Made by a program: the position numbers and the translations under genes
The notes under the pieces: generated by a model
The model's input: the letters and a program-made list of their open reading frames with translations, nothing else
Databases searched by the model: none
Told to the model about the DNA's origin: nothing
Shown here: positions 46,034 to 58,930 of the stretch, one piece after another
Numbering within the stretch: position 1 is the stretch's first letter
Layout of the letters: each line of letters opens with the position of its first letter
Assembly (NCBI GenBank): GCA_030549175.1
Contig: JAUKUA010000010.1
Location: 186,001-250,000, forward strand
Length of the DNA stretch: 64,000 nt
Reading direction: 5' to 3'
DNA from: Lasiosphaeris hirsuta
Lineage: Eukaryota; Ascomycota; Sordariomycetes; Sordariales; Lasiosphaeriaceae

Positions 46034-48893
46034 TATATTTCGTCTATAGAGATAGTAGCTTTGATCTATTTGAAGAATTCTTTATTTTATTTAGGTATTA
46101 GAATGTTATAGAGACGTACTTTTAAAAGTATAAACGTAGGAACTTTAAAGTAAGAGAAATGTTCTTTGTTTAAAATGGAGGTTATCAGCTAGTTTTTATC
46201 TCCTCCTTTAAGAAGGTACTCTTCGTATCGTAAGAAAATATTTACCTTAGTATTTTATATGCCGGGACAGAAGTCAATAACAAAGTCGAAGATAGTATGC
46301 TGTTAAGCCTATCGAGTCTAGCAGCAGTTAAGGACCTTTGTAATCTAGAGATATTCTAGATTATAATAGTCTAAAAAGACTTCGATATAGTATTTAATGT
46401 TCTCGAGGTAATATCTTTAATATTAGAAATAGTTAACTATCGTTAGAAGTTTCTTATCGTAGATTTCGTAGTTAATTTCCGTAGGGATTAGCTTTCTTGA
46501 GTAAAATATTATAAGATATATCTTACCGTTATCTTACTTCTGTGATATTATCCTTCTTAACATATAATCTAAAGTGTTAGGTTTAATAATAGATAGTTTA
46601 TTAAGGTCGAAATAGACTAGAATAGGGACTTTAGTAAAGGCTTTCTTTAATACTTTAAATATCGTATTTATTTAATTATTCTACGTCTAGGATTTCTAGG
46701 TTAAGTTAGTAGAGTTAGTAAGTAGTTTAGTAATATATAAGTAGCCTTTGATATAATATCTATACAAGTTCGTAAATTTATTAAATTACTAAGCTTCTTT
46801 TACCGATTTTAGTTATTTCTATAAGAAGATATATTTAACCTTATCTTTTGATATCACGATGTCCTTAGTACTAATAATATAACCTAGGTATTCTAATTTC
46901 TTAATATCTTATATATATTTAAAGAGGTTAATACCGAGGTTATACTTCTGAAGTTACTTAAGGACTTTAATGACAATTTTGTCATACTCTTTCTTAGAGC
47001 TTATATAAATAAGAAGGTCGTCGATGTAAGATAAGAGGCCTTAGTCGATAAGGTCTCAAAAGATGTAATTTATTATATCTTAGAAGGTAATAGAAATATT
47101 AATAAAATCGAAGGATATTACGTTAAACTTAAAAAGACTATAATAAGTTTAAAATGTTATTTTCTATTCGTAGCCTTCCTTCATCTAAATTAAGTTAAAG
47201 CCTAATTTAAGATCTATTTTCATAAAGATAATAGATCTTACGAGAGTATCTTGAAGTTCAATAATTAGAGATAGTAAGTAACGATTCTTTATAGTTCGTT
47301 CGTTAATCTTTCGGTAGTTAATTACGGGTTAGAGATTTTCCGAGTTCCTCGTAGCTACCTTTTCTATTAATACTTCCTTATTTATAAAGAAAATAGGTAA
47401 AGAATAGGATAACTTTAATTCTTATATCTTACCTTCCTTAAGTATCTAGTTAAGTCATTTATGAAAGATTTTCTTTTTTAAGGGTGACATAAGATAAAAA
47501 GGTTCCTATAGAAGCTTCTTATCTCCTATAATATTAATTACGTAGTCCCATAGCTAATAATCTAGAAGCCGTTAGGCCACTTTAAAAGACGCTAAAGATG
47601 TAAATATCTTAAATCTTTCGGGGATTTTTACGATATAAGATTTGATAACACTAGTGATTAAGCTTTTGTTTCTTAAAACTGTAAGAGAAGTATAGTTTTA
47701 GTGATAATAATTTAAGACGAAGGCTACTTTCGATATGTTAAGATCCCATAGGTAATTTAGCTAATATTTTTATAGTTATTAGTACGGTAAAAGGATGTCA
47801 TATTCTATATTGAGAAGAGAGATTTCGAACGTGATATGAGAGAAATGTTTTATTTAGTATTGTAAGACGATTTCTTTAGTATATTTCTTACTTAAACTAA
47901 GGTTGATAGTTTTATTAAAGGCTTTTAAGGATTTTAAAGTCGTCTTATCTATATAAGAGATGTTTTATTTTTAACGAAGTCTTTACTTATGACTGGGCCT
48001 AAAGCTCCGGGGTTAAGGAATACTTAGACGGAGATCTTTTTGGCTTTATAATAGATAATCGTTATAGAAATAATCTTATGATTTCTATGATATGATTTCT
48101 ATGATATAATTTATAGTTTCGTTTAGCCTTCTTAGGAGAGAGCTTCTTAGTGTTATCGTGGTAATGGGTACGTTTCTTAACAGAGGTTGTGGCATAGTGA
48201 GGCGTAGGTCTCAATGTTATGAGGTTTGAGGTGTCTATTAAAAATCTGACATATCTTTACTATTGGATAGCTTAATAATACGAGGAAAAAGCTTAGGGTA
48301 GTTTTTTTCTGTTATAGTAAAGACCTTAGCTTTTTTAGATAATCAAGATAAGATATCTTTATATTCCTCGTCTTTATCCTTTCTTCTGTGTTTAGTCTTA
48401 GCTCCGGAGATCTTTTTAGGTAGTTTAGAGATATCCTTACTATTCTTAGTCTTCTTACTATAACACTTAAGAATGTTATAATCTTACTGTTTATAATAAT
48501 AATATTCCTTATTTACCATATACTTGTTAATGTCAGCTTAGTCTACTCTGGTAGTAGCTTCTTAGTAGGTTTTTTAATACTTTATTCGAGTAGGTACTAA
48601 CGTCTTATTTTCCTAGTCTTATTTCTTTTACTTTAGGTTCTTTTTAGCCTTACTAGTAGGTATTAGACTGGGATAGGAGCTAGAGGTATTAGTTTCTTCC
48701 TTGTAATTATTTTTCTTTGAATACTTCTTATTATTTGAAGTAGACTCTCCTTTTTCCTACTTAGCCTTACGATTAATTTCGCGATTCTTCATTTTGTCTT
48801 CATAAATTAAACTGGCTATGATAACTACTTTAAGGAAGTTAATGTCGTCAGAAAGGAGATATTCCGTATATAAATAGATTAAGTCTATTATAG
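46034..48893 (-). pseudogene. pol and gag end of chromovirus C
   Basis: Continues the integrase of C after element A. The RT box YIDDLLIY is intact at 47,005-47,028 on minus; RNase H and protease order follow B. It matches B (38,500-41,330) to about 48,893, then stops matching. The 5' gag and 5' LTR of C are missing, so C is truncated by a deletion. Confidence 0.85.
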
Positions 48894-49032
48894 CTTTAGT
48901 TACGAGACTTTAGTAACTAAGGCTTTAACCGTGATCCTTAGTAAGATATCTCCCGATTCTACCATTGTTAATATTTTCTTATTTTATCTAAGACTCCTAA
49001 TTAACGTCTTTTTCGAGGGGACGTAAGTAACG
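48894..49032 (+). mobile_element. right internal remnant of element H
   Basis: Sequence between truncated C and the right LTR of H. A purine-rich CGAGGGGACGTAAG lies just before the LTR and could be its polypurine tract, supporting plus orientation of H. Confidence 0.5.
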
Positions 49033-49513
49033 TGTTATAACCTATATACTAGGTACCAGAGTACGTAGTATTAAATGACAAATTGTAAGATAAAACGCCT
49101 AGGTCGATGATAGTATAAGAGAAGATTAATCGTGATAAAGGTAAACGTCTCAGACAGGGGGTTTTATACTCTGTCAAACAGATTACTATTATTATAGTAG
49201 TCGTACTTTAGGACATAGCAGAATATAAATTACTTACGTAAGAAACAGAAATCTTACGCTCCGAGGTACTTAACACCTTGGCTATTTATCTATCTAGTAG
49301 GTAGTCATACCAGGTAGTTTATATCCTTTGATCTACTTACTCCGTTGTTCTGTTAGAGAGAAAAGAGAGCGCGGGAGCATCCTACTCTACTTACTCTGTT
49401 GTTCTGTTAGAGAGTGAAGGGAGCGTAGGAGTATCTTCGTGTAATTGGGTATTTTACTATCCAATCACTTGTTCCATGTTACGTAACTCCTTAGCATAAG
49501 GTAGGATGTGACA
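49033..49513 (+). mobile_element. LTR of element H (right copy)
   Basis: 481 bp, TGTTATAACC to GATGTGACA, followed by AGTAG (49,514-49,518), matching AGTAG before the left LTR. Confidence 0.9.
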
Positions 49514-50723
49514 AGTAGTCCTTTCAAAAGTAAGCTTAGCTATCTCTAGTAGTTATTATCCTTGTTATTTCTGTTATTGAAAGGTAGTAATAATATACCA
49601 ACCCTCGTTTAGTATTTTGGAGGAGGGTTTCTTTTATTATTACTACTTCTTATTTTAGTATTAGAATTTTATATGTTATTGACCTGTCTTTAGACCTTAG
49701 CTAATATGTCTTAAGTTACCTTTTTTTAAAGGTTTTAGTCGAAGTAATAGGTAGAGGTTGATTTTTAAATATTTAAGAAATCTATTATTATAAGGGCTCT
49801 ATAAATAAGATTTTCTAAGAACGGATTATTCCTTTTTATATAAATATATCGGTGTTGATTCTTTTCATCAGCCCTAGTTTAACTAAAAGTATTTCCATAA
49901 CTAAGTTACGGAAATACTTTTAAAGTTATTTTAGAAGTTCTTTGTCCCTAGGCATTTTAAGTATATTAGGCTAAGTTAATAATATAAGGACGTTAAGTTA
50001 CCTTTAAGCCTAAGTTAACTAATTCCTAATATCGGTATTGCATCTTTCTTAAAAGGATTACTTCTCTTTTTAGAGTCGTAGAAGTTTATTAACGTAAGTA
50101 AGTTTAAGATCGTAGTCTTTAGTTATTTTCTTAGCTACCTTAATTTTCTATTTATGGCAATATTTCTAACGTTAAAAGTCTTTAATGTTCTTTCGTTACG
50201 TTTCTATTTGAGCTACGATAATTACAAGGACTTTTTTACGATTAGCCATAGTAATAGTAAACTAAGTTAATTTTCTATTTCCTTCAATACCGAAGTTAGG
50301 AAAGGTAGTAGTAAGGGCTATTTCAATATTATCGAGGGTTACCGTGTTATTTTTAATATAATCAATCATATTTTTATAATCGTGAACTAAGATAGTAAAG
50401 TTATTAACTAAGAATTGAACCGATTTTTATTATTTTTTATATTAAGAACGTAGAAGTAAAGCTCTTAATAAGGATTTATTACTAGTTAGTATATTTTCAT
50501 GAGCTATCTTAACGGGTTAGAGATAGCTTAGAATATAAAAAAAAGTGATAGGTATTTTTTAATAGTTATGACCGTCATTTCGGGAGGTTTTTAGATTATA
50601 AGTTCTGTCCTAGTAGTTACTTTAACTTCTCTTCCACAGATTGTTACAATGTAAAAGCTAGAAAGAAGTAAAGTTACTATTGTTATAGAAAAGTTTGTTT
50701 TAAAATCAAAAAGAAAGATTATC
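49514..50723 (-). mobile_element. right fragment of chromovirus I (gag 5' part)
   Basis: Continues the gag of I interrupted at 18,117. It matches B at about 41,930-43,128, including the stretch before the LTR (agaaagattatc). Confidence 0.8.
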
Positions 50724-50879
50724 TATAACATAAAGTAATCAAAGGGACTAAGGTATAGTAATTACAAGGTATGTCACTTTTAGTATAACCAAACTGTAAA
50801 GTTATGATCTAGATTAACTTAACTGTCTACGTGAGGCTGGTAATAGTGTTAGTCTGACTTAGAGCTTTTATATGAAGAA
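50724..50879 (-). mobile_element. 5' LTR of chromovirus I, interrupted
   Basis: A diverged copy of the family LTR start (TATAACATAAAG...). It aligns to the first 155 bases and is broken at 50,880 by another copy of the same LTR (F). Confidence 0.75.
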
Positions 50880-51400
50880 TGTGACACAGGCCAGCTACCT
50901 AAGGTCTGGGGTGTGACAACCACAAGGTGAGGTATTAGGTGAGGAGTCGAACTACAGAGTTATAATCTTAAGTATAACTTCAACCGGACGGCTGACTACC
51001 CCGGCAGTAGTGTTAGTCCGATTCAAAGCTTTCAAGCCTTCTGACTTAGAGAGATGATTCTTACAAGGCTACGTACGACTCAATAGTCAAGTGACTAGGC
51101 ACAAGGTTGGATTTAGAGCTTTAGTCCAGTAGTTAAGGGAGTTGGTCGTCGTAGCCTAAAGTGGTAATATACGCCGAAGGAAGAGGTAGGTTCAGGGAGA
51201 TGGAACGATACAGCAGAAGATAGCCTACGATACTTCGTAGTTATAAGTCAGGAGAAACAGAAGGGTTCACAGGTTGTATTACCCCTTAGCTTTACTAAAG
51301 TTTAACTGATAATCTTTTTAGGTTGTTCTAAGAGAACTAGGAAGCTTCTTCCTCTCGAAAATCCGTTGTAGCGTACCTATTCCTTTTATGGAAGGCTATA
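50880..51400 (-). mobile_element. LTR F, first part
   Basis: TGTGACACAGG start, lightly mutated, following the family LTR for 521 bases up to CTATA at 51,396-51,400. There element E is inserted. It resumes at 63,815. Whether F is solo or part of a full element lies beyond the window. Confidence 0.88.
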
Positions 51401-51634
51401 TGCTTCGGTCAAAAGGACCGCTTGCGTAAGCGTTACTTTGGTGGTCCTTCACATGAACACTGATATGATATATTGTATGGTGGTGTAAATAATTTGTAAA
51501 GGATGGCCCGTTGGTAATCAGTCTGGAGGGTGTGCTGCCATTATATAGCAGCGTATCCCCTGTGCTTAATTAAGCGTAGGGACTGCGTATAACGGACTAA
51601 CCTATCTAGGCTATCTACATTTTTCCACGTAACA
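51401..51634 (-). mobile_element. LTR of Ty3/gypsy element E (left copy)
   Basis: 234 bp, TGCTTCGGTC to CCACGTAACA on plus (TGTTACGTGG to ...AGCA on minus). It matches 63,576-63,809. CTATA flanks the outer ends (51,396-51,400 and 63,810-63,814), so E spans 51,401-63,809, about 8.93 kb without D copy 2. The pol genes read on minus, making this the 3' LTR. Confidence 0.92.
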
Positions 51635-51780
51635 TGTGCCCGGGGCAAAGAATAAAGAAAAGGGCATCCTCGCCATCGTCCTCCGCTCTCTTGAACTATA
51701 AGAAAAGTACTAATTATCCCCAGCTCTTTCGTATACTGTTGCCATGCTTAGATCATCCCATTCTTTATACTCATACCCCT
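51635..51780. other. leader next to the left LTR of E
   Basis: GC-richer, little-mutated sequence. No typical polypurine tract is visible on the minus strand next to the LTR, which is unusual for a 3' end. Confidence 0.4.
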
Positions 51781-53391
51781 CTAGTCTACAGTGTCGAAGA
51801 GTGTCTTTTGCTTAGTCGTCTTGGAAGGCGACTTCTTGGCGGTAGGCTTTTTGCAACCAATACCTTTGGTAGGGGTCTCTTGAGTAAGAGAAAAGGTTGC
51901 CGACTTGCTACGTGTGCCAACCTTAGGAGCGTTAATGCCGAATAGGTTAGCAAGGGTACTACGCTTATTCTACTTCTTAGGTAGAGTGTCCATAGCTATG
52001 ATTTTACTCTGGGTATCCTTAGTAAGGTACTTACGTAAGATGCCAAGGGTTATAATAAGTATAGGGGTACTTGAACGAGTAGTCGAGGTGGCCGTAGGTC
52101 ACGTAGTTGATAGTTACTTGATGGCCTTGTTAAGCTTTGTTAAGTCCTTTTGAAGATCTTAGACCTGGTTATTAAGTACTTTAGTCTTCGGGCTGACCTT
52201 GTTTATACGGCCCGTTAGAGTGTTAACTTACTCTTTGGTAATATACTTATTAAGGTTATCTATCGTCATTCTCTTCATAGCTTAGAAAGCTTTATAGACC
52301 TTATCATAGCTTAGAAGCTTCTTAATCTTATTCTTAAGGATATTAATCTTATCCTTAAGGTATTTTTAAAGATCGTATATGTCAGTAAGTATGTTAGTTA
52401 TAGAAGATACATAGACTACTTTGGCTTTCTTAAGCTTTGTAGTCTTATCGGTAAGTTAGTACTTAAGGTGTTGGAACTATGTATGTTAGTATTAGTTTGT
52501 ACTAGTAATAAGAACGTTCGCTTAGTCGGCTTAGGTATGAACTTATGTAAAGTCGAGGTAATTAAGGTAGATAAGGACTAAAGATAACTTTTCGTTTAAA
52601 GTGGCTATAAGGTAATAGTAAATAGTCACAAGGATAGATACCTTTAAAGGTAAGTAGTTATTATTAACATCTTACTTATTATATGTCGTCTTAGCCTTGT
52701 TTAATAACTTCTTTAACTAGCATATATATAGGTTATTAGCTAAATCCTAGTTCTTAATAGCCGACTTTAATCCTTTAGTAAAGATATCTTTAATCTCTTT
52801 ATTTACTGTAAAGAGAAGCTTTAGATCGTCGATCATAAAGGTAGCGTATTTATAAACTTCCTATCTACTTATTGACTTATTAAAATATTTAAACTCGAAG
52901 TAGGCTCTATAGTTTGGTAAGACCTTAGACTCTTTATTACTGGTAATAAGTCACTTAGTTCTTTACTTAGCCTGTTTCTAAAGTGTCTTTATACCTTAGT
53001 AGTAATATTTCTTAAAAATACGATATTTGATAAGTAAGCCGGTAGAAAAGTTAGGTAAGTTACCTAAGAGATCTAAGGTTATCTCTTTATCTTCGTTATT
53101 AGGTTTATCTTTTATAGTAAGATTAAAGTTATCGTCTTTTACGTACTCACTTTTGTTATTATCATAGTTAGAATCATAGTTAAATAAATTATTAAGCTTA
53201 GACTTATCGTAGTCATTCTTACTATGTTTAGTAATAGTAGTAATATTCTCTTAGCCTTGTCTAACGTATCTTAAGGTTTCTTCGGCTAAAATTTAAAGGT
53301 ATGTAAGATCTAGACTCTTAGCTATTAGGCTGTCCTTAGGTACGTCTAGATTATTTAGCTTAGCTCGAGCTATCTTAAATTAACGTTTCAT
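51781..53391 (-). pseudogene. extra frame of element E, unknown product
   Basis: About 537 codons on the minus strand from ATG at 53,391 to TAG at 51,781, interrupted by perhaps 15-20 TAA/TAG codons of RIP type but with the frame otherwise held. The start reads MKR-stop-FKIARAKLNNLDVPKDS. The middle has KYRIFKKYYY and FEFKYFNKS, and a Leu/Lys-rich coiled-coil-like part (LKKAKVV, KYLKDKINILKNKIKKLL). The C-terminal end is Lys/Thr/Ser-rich. It lies between the end of pol and the 3' LTR, where most gypsy elements have no gene. No family is recognised. Confidence 0.55.
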
Positions 53392-53760
53392 TTTACGAAT
53401 GTACTCTTATAAATAGTTAAATTTAACTATCTTAAAGTACAAATGAACGTGATAGTAAGATATAAAAAAAGTATAAAGGTGTAACTTGATAGCGGCGACG
53501 AGGGTAGTAATAATTATAAGAAAGAAAAACATAAAAATTTTATAAGAGAGGTTTTTTAGTTAGTAACCTAGCTTAGTAAGCTAGGGCCTTATAATAAGGA
53601 AAATTGACAAAGAAAAAATAATACTATGATAAGGCTTCTATCTAATTATCTAGTCTTTTTTAACTCGTAGTAAGAAAGTACTTGTGTAGCTAAGTAAGGT
53701 TAATAAAGGAAAGTAAAAGAAAAAAAAGATTTAATATTATAGCTAAAATACTTCCTTACC
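53392..53760. other. spacer between extra frame and pol of E
   Basis: AT-rich; nothing recognised. Confidence 0.4.
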
Positions 53761-56700
53761 TTATTAAAAAAGCTATTCGTCCTCGAAAACATCTCTTATA
53801 TAACGGTTTAATACTATAGAAGCTTAATTACTATTTCTGTAGTAGGGATAATATCGACTTTAACGTACTTAATGGTCTTAATACCCTTTTTCTTACGTTC
53901 CTTATCCTAGTCGATAAGGTTCCTTACTTTATAACTTATGACGATATTTCTTACGTTTAGTAATAAGTTTACTCTTAATTCCTATATATTATCCTTAACT
54001 TTGTAGTTCTTTTAATAGACGAGATACTTAACACTTAGGTTCTTTTTCTTCTAGCTTACTTTATTACTAACGATATAGTCAAGCTTCTATTCTTTTTATT
54101 TATTAACCTTAATAACTAATAGTACCTATTACTTTTGGCTAAAAATATTCTTACCTTATTAAGGATAGTATAGTTACATAACTAAGACGATTAAGTATAC
54201 TTCCTATAACATTAGAAAGTTAAGCTTATAAGTTAGATTACTTATCTTTACCTTACTAATAATCTTAAACGGACTTACCTTTTAAGATAACTATTTTCTT
54301 TTTAGCTTACTAAGTAGATAGTAACCTTTATAGAGGTATAAATAAATAGTATCTTTAATCTTAAAGGTTTCGGATATATACTTATTATCATAACAGAGTT
54401 TTATTATTATATTAACGATATTAAGAAGCTAAATTACTTCCTTTTAGTAATATCTCCTAAGAACCTTTGTTACCTTAGTACCTACTCTTATATCTTTTTT
54501 CACGGTTAAAATATCTACTAGAGACCTTAGTCGGAATCTAAAGACTAGTTTATTAAATAATCTACTAATCGTAATAGTTAATATATTATTAATGTTAAAC
54601 TAGAGCGATAGTAGTATATCAACTTACGAAACCTCTCTGTCTGTTATAAAGGTATAGAAACGAATAGTAATCTTAACTATCTAGTTCGTTCTCTTTGACT
54701 AGTTATCGGTTTATAGATAGTAAGCGGTAAAAAAAAGTAGTTTAATATCGTAAATATCGAAAATCTCTTTCTATAATACCGAGGTAAACTTTAAGTCTTT
54801 GTTACTAATAATTATCGTTAGTAGTTCCTAATCGTATATAAATAATAATCTCGTTAATACCTTTACCTAATCTTTAACTATATAAGTATAATATTTCGTT
54901 AATAAGAGTGTTTTTTTAAAGAACTTATATGTAACTATATAGAGTATATTAAGTATGTTATAGCCTTTGAGATATTATATCGTTCTAACTAATAAAACTA
55001 TAGGTAAGTCGATAATAAAATATATCACGATAGTATAGAATGGTTATAAGGTTATATAAATAGATATTATTTCCTCGTTCGTAAGTTATCTATCGGTTTA
55101 GTTCTAATAATAGGCCTTATAGAACTAGATAAAACGTTTCACTTTCTATACCTTGTTAGTAAAGTATATATTCTAGAGGTTGTCTATTATCTTATAGAAA
55201 CCGAAATGATACGATTTATCATAAACTATCTTAAGTACTGTCTTAATATATACTCTTAAGATATAGAGGTAACGATTTCTATCGTGATTAACGTAATATA
55301 ATAACTTGTCCTTGATTTCAAATAATTCCATTAGAAGTCGTAGATATCTCTTAGATACTTTAATACGTTTTACCCATTATAATACGATAGGTTTTTTTAT
55401 CTTAGTGTTAATATCGGCTATTAACTTATTATATTTTATATCGTTCTTATAACTCTTATATAGGGCGGTTTTGAACGAGTCATTAATGACGGACTCGGTA
55501 CTTACCTAAATAACTATAACAGATATCTCGTCTCCTACATTCTATACTATAGCTTAGATATTATCGAACTTGTTAAATTTATTTACCTTAAGCTTCTTAA
55601 AGTCCTATTTAAACGTTAGAAGTTATGAAAGTATATTAGGAACGATGTTAAGATTACCTAAGATATAAAAAATATCGATCTCAAATTAAGAAAGCTAGTT
55701 TATTATATTCGTAAGCTTATGGTTAGCTTTATTTAAGTCTATTGTTACTAAAGACGTATACTTAACGATACCTTTAGTAAAAGTATAATCTATTAAGATA
55801 TTTAGATAATGTTAGTTTAATTAAACTATCTTCTTAAACTTTCTAACTACCTATATAACTATTACAGCCTCTATCTCCATAGATCCGTATTTTTACTCGG
55901 TCATAGTAATTACTCTTAATAAGAACATGATCAGTAGAACCCTCTCCGCTATGAGATCGTATCTTAAGATTACTTTCTTATCTTAGTTATCCTTAAGTTA
56001 AAAAACGAAGAGGCTAAAAGCTTCTTTATAAGTATCGACTTTAAAGAATAATAGCTTCGTTTTAACGTGATAGTAAGTCGTAAATTATGTATATAAGTAT
56101 TTCTATAGTAGGTAAAAAGATTTCTATTTATTTTTTAAAGGTTAAAAACGTATTTTCGATTTGTAAACCTTTCTTACATTTTTTATACTTCCGTTTATAA
56201 TCTTTCCTTCCTTATGGCTTAATATTAATAACATCGTCTTTTTCTTTTATAATAGTCCGGTTTTAACGTTATATTAGGTAATTTTATATCGTAGTTATCT
56301 AGCTATCTTTAGATAGATCTTAAGTATATCTAGCGTGTCTAGGAACTTTATCTTCTAAAAAGTTACAATTCGATCATCCGTTTTCGCGACTTTTTCCCCG
56401 TTAACAATATATCCTAGAAGTTAGATTATTAAATAGGCTACGAATAACTTATTAGTATTAATATATATCCTTATGTCTTTTAAGAACTTAAGTACCTTAC
56501 TTATTTTCTATAGTATTAAAGACGACGATGTTATCGATATATGCCCGTACGAAATCTTAATTGTTACAGAATAGACGGTCTATAAAACGTTAGGTAAAAG
56601 TAAGTAAGTTCTTAAATCCTATAAGTATTATGTTTAATTACTTAAGCTTTCTTTTTATAATAATAACCATATGATTATAATATTCGTTATAGACTAGTAA

Positions 56701-58764
56701 CTAATAGAAGAAACTAAAGGTATTTATTATAGAAAAAACTTTTTTTTTTTATATTATGAGGATTATATCGTCTTAGTCTACGAGTAGATAGACATCTAGT
56801 ATCGTAACCTTATTTAGGATATATAAGTTAACGATGAGACGGCTCTTTTCTACTCCGTTAATCATTTTCTATATTACGAAGATAAGATACGTAATAGGGG
56901 TTAGTTTGTTAAGAAAGGTTAGCTTTCTAGCCACATATATAGTATCGAGTCTTTACGTAGTAAAAATACGATCTTTCGCTTCCTAGGGATATAACTTTAT
57001 TAGTTTAATTCAGTTTTATTATCTCTTAATAAGGTTAATCTTTATTTTACTCTCATCGGACATAGTTATAATATCTCTATCATAAAATATATCATGTTTA
57101 TTTAGGAGGTCCTTAATACTTTCTATAAAGGTTTCGTTTATCTTATAAATGTTTATTCTAGCTTTATTTTTAATAATAGAAAAATCGGCTAGCTTCTCGA
57201 CTTTATATAATAATATATATTATCCTATCCTTAAAGAGAGTAACTATAAGATATCGACGATTTTTATCTCGTTACTTACTTAATTACTTAGAATATAAAC
57301 AAAAATATCCTTTATTTTATCCTTGAGTTAGTAGATTTTATTAAAGATAGCTAAATAACATTCTTTTATATTAACGTTATTAAACTTTATATAATATCTT
57401 ATAAAAGAGGCTTATGTAATTTTTACTCTTATGTTTACGTTATAACTTATTAAATCAAACATAAACACTTACTTTACTTTAAGCTATTTTTAAACTTTTT
57501 TAATCTTCTAACCTCTCTTAATAATTATTAGCTCGGATGTTTAGTTATAAAAGTATATTACATAAGATGTTAAGTAGTCGATGTTACTATCTTAGATACC
57601 TTCCTATGTTAACATAAGATAAAAAGTCTATAGCCTGTCATAAATATACGTCTCCTTAAGTAATAACTTTGGTAAATCGTATATCTTAGTTTTGATAAAA
57701 CCTTTTATTTTAGATATAAAAATAATACTTTAAAAAGTAGTGACCTTACATATAATCTCCTAACGAGGTTTAGTAACTAAGTCTATTCTTATCCTTATGT
57801 TTTTAACAGATCAGAAAGTAATATTATTTCTTAAAAAGTCGATAGTTATACCATTGTCATCTATAAAGGTAATACCAATTAATATATACGGCCCTAGCTC
57901 GTCAATAACATTGGCCTTTATATAAAAGTAAGTATTAATACTAGTTTACTATATTATATTAGAAATATAAAAATCGAACTTAGCTTACTTATCGATACGA
58001 GTTCTTAAGTTAACTCCCTTAACAAAACGAAGTTCTTATAGTACCTAGCGTAAATGGCGTGTCCATTTTTAAATCTACTTTTTATCGACAAGGTTAGTTA
58101 AGTTACTAGTATTAAAGTAGACGTGTATAGGTTTATCGTTTAAGTTTATTTTGATACTAATTCGAAGATAAGACTTCTTCGGATATTAAGAGCCTACGGA
58201 ATAAAGTAGTAGGTTTACTTTAATAACCTATCCTTCCTTAAAAATAACATAAGTTTCTTTATCACTTAAGTTATTATTACTTTAGTTCTTTATCGAGTGA
58301 CTTTCTTAGGTTATGATAAATCTTTTATCTTTCTCTTCCGTATCTTCTATAAATATCTATTTAAAATAAACCTTCCTTATGTCGTTCTTACTTATTCTTA
58401 CATTTCTATTATCTTCTAACTTCTTAGAGTTCTTTAGCTCTTCTTTTAAATAGGTAGGTTACCTCAGAGTCACGGGCTTTGTAAGAGACCTTTACTCCCT
58501 AAAGATCACGGGCTTTATAAGAGATATAAGAGATATAAGCTCATTTAGGAACTTAAGTTTCTAACGTATAATTAAACCTTTCTTTAGCTTTTATAATTAT
58601 TTAATATACTCCGTCTAGATATGTTACTATAACTCATTTCCATAGTCGAATATTTCTATATAGCTTAAATATTTATACTTTTTTTTATTAGATACCTTAT
58701 ATCGGGTAAGATTACTTAGTACTATAGAGAAACGAAGAAAAGCTAAATAGAAAAGAGATATCGT
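53761..58764 (-). pseudogene. pol of Ty3/gypsy element E
   Basis: Minus-strand polyprotein broken by RIP. The reverse transcriptase box reads VRAYIDNIVV at 56,521-56,550 (YIDD with Asp-to-Asn). The integrase zinc-binding domain is YYVNHDRNR followed by SYHFGFYK near 55,195-55,310 (family form H..H..GHxG). A catalytic-core segment (VVDRFTNLITF) lies near 55,020-55,060. Protease lies upstream but is unreadable. Order protease-RT-integrase makes it Ty3/gypsy, a different family from the chromoviruses. Element D copy 2 is inserted at 58,765. Confidence 0.8.
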
Positions 58765-58777
58765 AATATTAAAAGGT

Positions 58778-58787
58778 AGCCTTGGTG
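58778..58787. other. one arm of the split origin stem, D copy 2
   Basis: AGCCTTGGTG on plus. It pairs with CACCAAGGCT at 62,231-62,240. Confidence 0.85.
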
Positions 58788-58930
58788 CCAACTCCACGTC
58801 CCGAAGATGTCTCCCACAAACAACGCGTGCACAACAAATAAGACGCGGTCCATAAAAAACATAAAACACGTTACCGTGTCTCACATTGACAATGCCGAAC
58901 GTATCAGTTAGACTGTCGTAATTGTTCGAC

